Source of the DNA: Balanoglossus misakiensis
Taxonomy: Eukaryota; Hemichordata
Length of the DNA stretch: 64,000 nt
Reading direction: 5' to 3'
NCBI GenBank assembly: GCA_040954595.2
Contig: CM082590.2
Span: 6,448,001-6,512,000 of the forward strand
In this document: positions 60,801 through 64,000 of the stretch, piece after piece
Position numbering within the stretch: the first letter of the stretch is position 1
How the letters are laid out: each line of letters starts with the position of its first letter
Notes under the pieces: model-generated
What the model was told of the DNA's origin: nothing
The model's input: the letters and a program-made list of their open reading frames with translations, nothing else
Database searches by the model: none
Position numbers and translations under genes: made by a program

Positions 60801-63542
60801 TGGCTGGTACCCTGCCTCGGTGACCAGGTGGGTTAGCTACAATCTCTGTACGGAGAATGGTTGGCTGGTACCCTGCCTCGGTGACCAGGTGGGTTAGCTA
60901 CAATCTCTGTACGGAGAATGGTTGGCTGGTACCCTGCCTCGGTGACCAGGTGGGTTAGCTACAATCTCTGTACGGAGAATGGTTGGCTGGTACCCTGCCT
61001 CGGTGACCAGGTGGGTTAGCTACAATCTCTGTACGGAGAATGGTTGGCTGGTACCCTGCCTCGGTGACCAGGTGGGTTAGCTACAATCTCTGTACGGAGA
61101 ATGGTTGGCTGGTACCCTGCCTCGGTGACCAGGTGGGTTAGCTACAATCTCTGTACGGAGAATGGTTGGCTGGTACCCTGCCTCGGTGACCAGGTGGGTT
61201 AGCTACAATCTCTGTACGGAGAATGGTTGGCTGGTACCCTGCCTCGGTGACCAGGTGGGTTAGCTACAATCTCTGTACGGAGAATGGTTGGCTGGTACCC
61301 TGCCTCGGTGACCAGGTGGGTTAGCTACAATCTCTGTACGGAGAATGGTTGGCTGGTACCCTGCCTCGGTGACCAGGTGGGTTAGCTACAATCTCTGTAC
61401 GGAGAATGGTTGGCTGGTACCCTGCCTCGGTGACCAGGTGGGTTAGCTACAATCTCTGTACGGAGAATGGTTGGCTGGTACCCTGCCTCGGTGACCAGGT
61501 GGGTTAGCTACAATCTCTGTACGGAGAATGGTTGGCTGGTACCCTGCCTCGGTGACCAGGTGGGTTAGCTACAATCTCTGTACGGAGAATGGTTGGCTGG
61601 TACCCTGCCTCGGTGACCAGGTGGGTTAGCTACAATCTCTGTACGGAGAATGGTTGGCTGTTACCCTGCCTCGGTGACCAGGTGGGTTAGCTACAATCTC
61701 TGTACGGAGAATGGTTGGCTGGTACCCTGCCTCGGTGACCAGGTGGGTTAGCTACAATCTCTGTACGGAGAATGGTTGGCTGGTACCCTGCCTCGGTGAC
61801 CAGGTGGGTTAGCTACAATCTCTGTACGGAGAATGGTTGGCTGGTACCCTGCCTCGGTGACCAGGTGGGTTAGCTACAATCTCTGTACGGAGAATGGTTG
61901 GCTGGTACCCTGCCTCGGTGACCAGGTGGGTTAGCTACAATCTCTGTACGGAGAATGGTTGGCTGGTACCCTGCCTCGGTGACCAGGTGGGTTAGCTACA
62001 ATCTCTGTACGGAGAATGGTTGGCTGATACCCTGCCTCGGTGACCAGGTGGGTTAGCTACAATCTCTGTACGGAGAATGGTTGGCTGGTACCCTGCCTCG
62101 GTGACCAGGTGGGTTAGCTACAATCTCTGTACGGAGAATGGTTGGCTGGTACCCTGCCTCGGTGACCAGGTGGGTTAGCTACAATCTCTGTACGGAGAAT
62201 GGTTGGCTGGTACCCTGCCTCGGTGACCAGGTGGGTTAGCTACAATCTCTGTACGGAGAATGGTTGGCTGGTACCCTGCCTCGGTGACCAGGTGGGTTAG
62301 CTACAATCTCTGTACGGAGAATGGTTGGCTGGTACCCTGCCTCGGTGACCAGGTGGGTTAGCTACAATCTCTGTACGGAGAATGGTTGGCTGGTACCCTG
62401 CCTCGGTGACCAGGTGGGTTAGCTACAATCTCTGTACGGAGAATGGTTGGCTGGTACCCTGCCTCGGTGACCAGGTGGGTTAGCTACAATCTCTGTACGG
62501 AGAATGGTTGGCTGATACCCTGCCTCGGTGACCAGGTGGGTTAGCTACAATCTCTGTACGGAGAATGGTTGGCTGGTACCCTACCTCGGTGACCAGGTGG
62601 GTTAGCTACAATCTCTGTACGGAGAATGGTTGGCTGGTACCCTGCCTCGGTGACCAGGTGGGTTAGCTACAATCTCTGTACGGAGAATGGTTGGCTGGTA
62701 CCCTGCCTCGGTGACCAGGTGGGTTAGCTACAATCTCTGTACGGAGAATGGTTGGCTGATACCCTGCCTCGGTGACCAGGTGGGTTAGCTACAATCTCTG
62801 TACGGAGAATGGTTGGCTGGTACCCTGCCTCGGTGACCAGGTGGGTTAGCTACAATCTCTGTACGGAGAATGGTTGGCTGGTACCCTGCCTCGGTGACCA
62901 GGTGGGTTAGCTACAATCTCTGTACGGAGAATGGTTGGCTGGTACCCTGCCTCGGTGACCAGGTGGGTTAGCTACAATCTCTGTACGGAGAATGGTTGGC
63001 TGGTACCCTGCCTCGGTGACCAGGTGGGTTAGCTACAATCTCTGTACGGAGAATGGTTGGCTGGTACCCTGCCTCGGTGACCAGGTGGGTTAGCTACAAT
63101 CTCTGTACGGAGAATGGTTGGCTAGTACCCTGCCTCGGTGACAAACACCAAAGAGGCTAGTCTCGGTTACCCAGACCCCTCTGCTTCTTCTGTTGGGCAC
63201 TCCAAAAAGAGGGTCTGGGGAAACCCCATAGTCAAATCTCCGGGCAAAGATGTAATCGGAACACCACATATTTTTTTATTTGACTTAATGAATGATTTGC
63301 ACTTACCAACTTTTCTTAGTTTTTCCTTGAGTCGATTGAAAGGGATGGGTTTCATGTCCTTTTGAAAGCCATGTATATCAACATCAAAAAGCTCCCTGGC
63401 GTATTCGATTTCTTCCTCAGTGAATATACCCGCATACTTTTCCAGTTTGTTTTCTTTCAAAAAGTCCTCGATTGACATAGTGATGAAGTCAAATTCACTC
63501 TTCGTGCACCAGAATGTGTCAACAGCAACGCGTCGATAAGAC
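57806..63542 (-). CDS. Gene E: paralogue of gene D; SAM-like / Gly-rich hydrophobic hairpin / helical bundle (5' part beyond window)
   Basis: Minus-strand exons, in order of translation: 63542-63307 (236 nt, the same length as in gene D), 59081-58773 (309 nt), 58077-57806 (272 nt with stop). The phase at the first acceptor shows that at least one more exon lies upstream, as in gene D. Exon 1 carries the SAM-like part: IEDFLKENKLEKYAGIFTEE, then EIEYARELF, then F-KDMKPIPFNRLKEKL-KVG. Exon 2 is charged and helical (RASDECNKTSKSVNDKLKNA..., SIEDEQWKAT), then a strongly hydrophobic hairpin (WGALALAGAATAFLASG, GLAVVGVGAGVVGGVGGL). The last exon matches gene D at W-DNL, NW-MLI-DL, G-KL-EL, MKSHLEE. 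A possible alternative start is the Met before SIEDFL. Intron 1 contains the 61-bp minisatellite. A membrane-inserting role is possible but inferred only from the hairpin. Confidence 0.72.
58372..58627. mobile_element. hAT-like MITE in an intron of gene E
   Basis: CCAGTCTGGTCCCCTGCCCC at the left and GGGGCAAGGGACCAGACTGG at the right; the arms are about 75 bases. Flanks TAATAATC and TAATAACC agree at seven of eight bases, fitting an 8-bp duplication. Confidence 0.75.
59267..63141. repeat. 61-bp minisatellite, about 56 copies, in intron 1 of gene E
   Basis: Unit: GGTTAGCTACAATCTCTGTA, CGGAGAATGGTTGGCTGGTA, CCCTGCCTCGGTGACCAGGT, G. The period is exactly 61 bp from 59695 to 63141, plus a partial copy at 59267-59306 cut off by transposon M4. 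The main variable site is the base pair in GGCT[GG/GA/GT]TACCC. GA and GT variants cluster in the first ~0.6 kb and recur singly later; the centre is almost uniform. Each unit contains short palindromes (TCTCTGTACGGAGA, GGTGACC). It is not coding: 61 is not a multiple of three and each frame has stops. Confidence 0.97.
59307..59693. mobile_element. Non-autonomous DNA transposon M4, copy 2, inside the minisatellite
   Basis: Near-identical to 10694-11070, with the same CATTCTCGC and GCGACGAT ends. GAGAATGGT, a piece of the 61-bp unit, stands on both sides, giving a 9-bp target duplication and showing that the insertion came after the array existed. Confidence 0.85.
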
Positions 63543-64000
63543 CTAAATATTAAAAGAATAAAACGTAAAATAAGAAAATATAGCAAATAATTCCACGCAA
63601 ATTTCTATGTCAAAAACAATGCATCGGTTTACCAATTTTGATATTGAAAATGACATCTTAATGTCAATTCATACAAATACCATTTTTTTAAATATACCGC
63701 GTGTACATTATTTCTGATGTACATTATATTGCTCTTTAGGCAGCGATTGCAAAAAATGGGTACGGAGGGGTCAGGGATATTGATGGTATGTCATGTGTTA
63801 ACACCACAGCCAGATTACAATAGTATGGATGCTGTAGTAGCTGAAATTTTTAACATTTTTTCTGAAAGGGGACCAAGAAATTGATTGATATAAAGACCAA
63901 AATGAATTTGAATAATTTAAAAATAAAAAAAATAATAATAAAAAAATATGAGTTATGCAATTTCAATTTATAAATATTAAAATCAACGCATAAAAATTCC
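63543..64000. other. Intron of gene E continuing out of the window
   Basis: AT-rich, with no exon recognised. The upstream helical exon expected from gene D is not visible here. Confidence 0.55.

Noticed and set aside
59267-63141. CRISPR-like regular repeat array
   Set aside because: The units are contiguous 61-bp tandem copies without unique spacers, in an intron of an animal gene; it is a minisatellite.

Overview
This is a window of animal nuclear DNA. The coding sequence is cut into short exons with GT/AG introns, intergenic DNA is AT-rich, and small inverted-repeat transposons, LINE 3' ends, microsatellites and tandem arrays are everywhere. The recognisable animal gene (PLGRKT), the animal-type extracellular modules (sushi domain, GPI-type C-termini), the Crypton recombinase relic and the many TTAA-flanked MITE-like elements suggest a marine invertebrate, perhaps a deuterostome such as an amphioxus or hemichordate. 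I cannot fix the species from sequence alone.

Layout. (1) 1-3.9 kb holds foldback elements and a dead Crypton/DUF3504 tyrosine recombinase on the minus strand. (2) 4.2-7.1 kb, 16.4-22.9 kb and 26.5-32.2 kb hold three genes in the same orientation for small secreted or membrane-anchored modular proteins, called A, B and C here. Each has a signal-peptide exon, then one to three exons of about 125-136 codons encoding a cysteine-containing domain I do not recognise, and an 83-nt last exon for a hydrophobic C-terminus. Gene A also has a sushi/CCP domain and a Thr/Pro/Ala stalk. All internal coding introns are phase 1. A and B share intron and last-exon sequence, and B and C share 5' leader sequence, so the cluster grew by tandem duplication. 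(3) 35.3-37.4 kb is a complete four-exon PLGRKT (plasminogen receptor with a C-terminal lysine). (4) 42.3-47.5 kb (gene D, plus) and 57.8-63.5 kb (gene E, minus, continuing out of the window) are convergent paralogues of an unrecognised family: a SAM-like domain, a helical region with a Gly/Ala/Val-rich hydrophobic hairpin, and a Trp-containing helical C-terminal domain. Intron phases match in both, and one exon is exactly 236 nt in both. A third, broken copy of one exon lies between them.

Repeats dominate the rest. One TTAA-flanked MITE family has turned into 119-bp tandem arrays at three loci, all with the same unit junction. A 322-bp repeat forms two arrays. A higher-order array of about 1.81-kb units with long (GT)n tracts fills 48.5-55.9 kb. 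A 61-bp minisatellite of about 56 copies sits inside an intron of gene E. In gene C, a 142-bp piece carrying a splice acceptor and the first part of an exon is present three times in tandem.

The most notable novelty candidates are the D/E family, the A/B/C modular family and the MITE-derived arrays. Exon models are by eye (splice consensus, phase and paralogue comparison) and have not been checked against transcripts.
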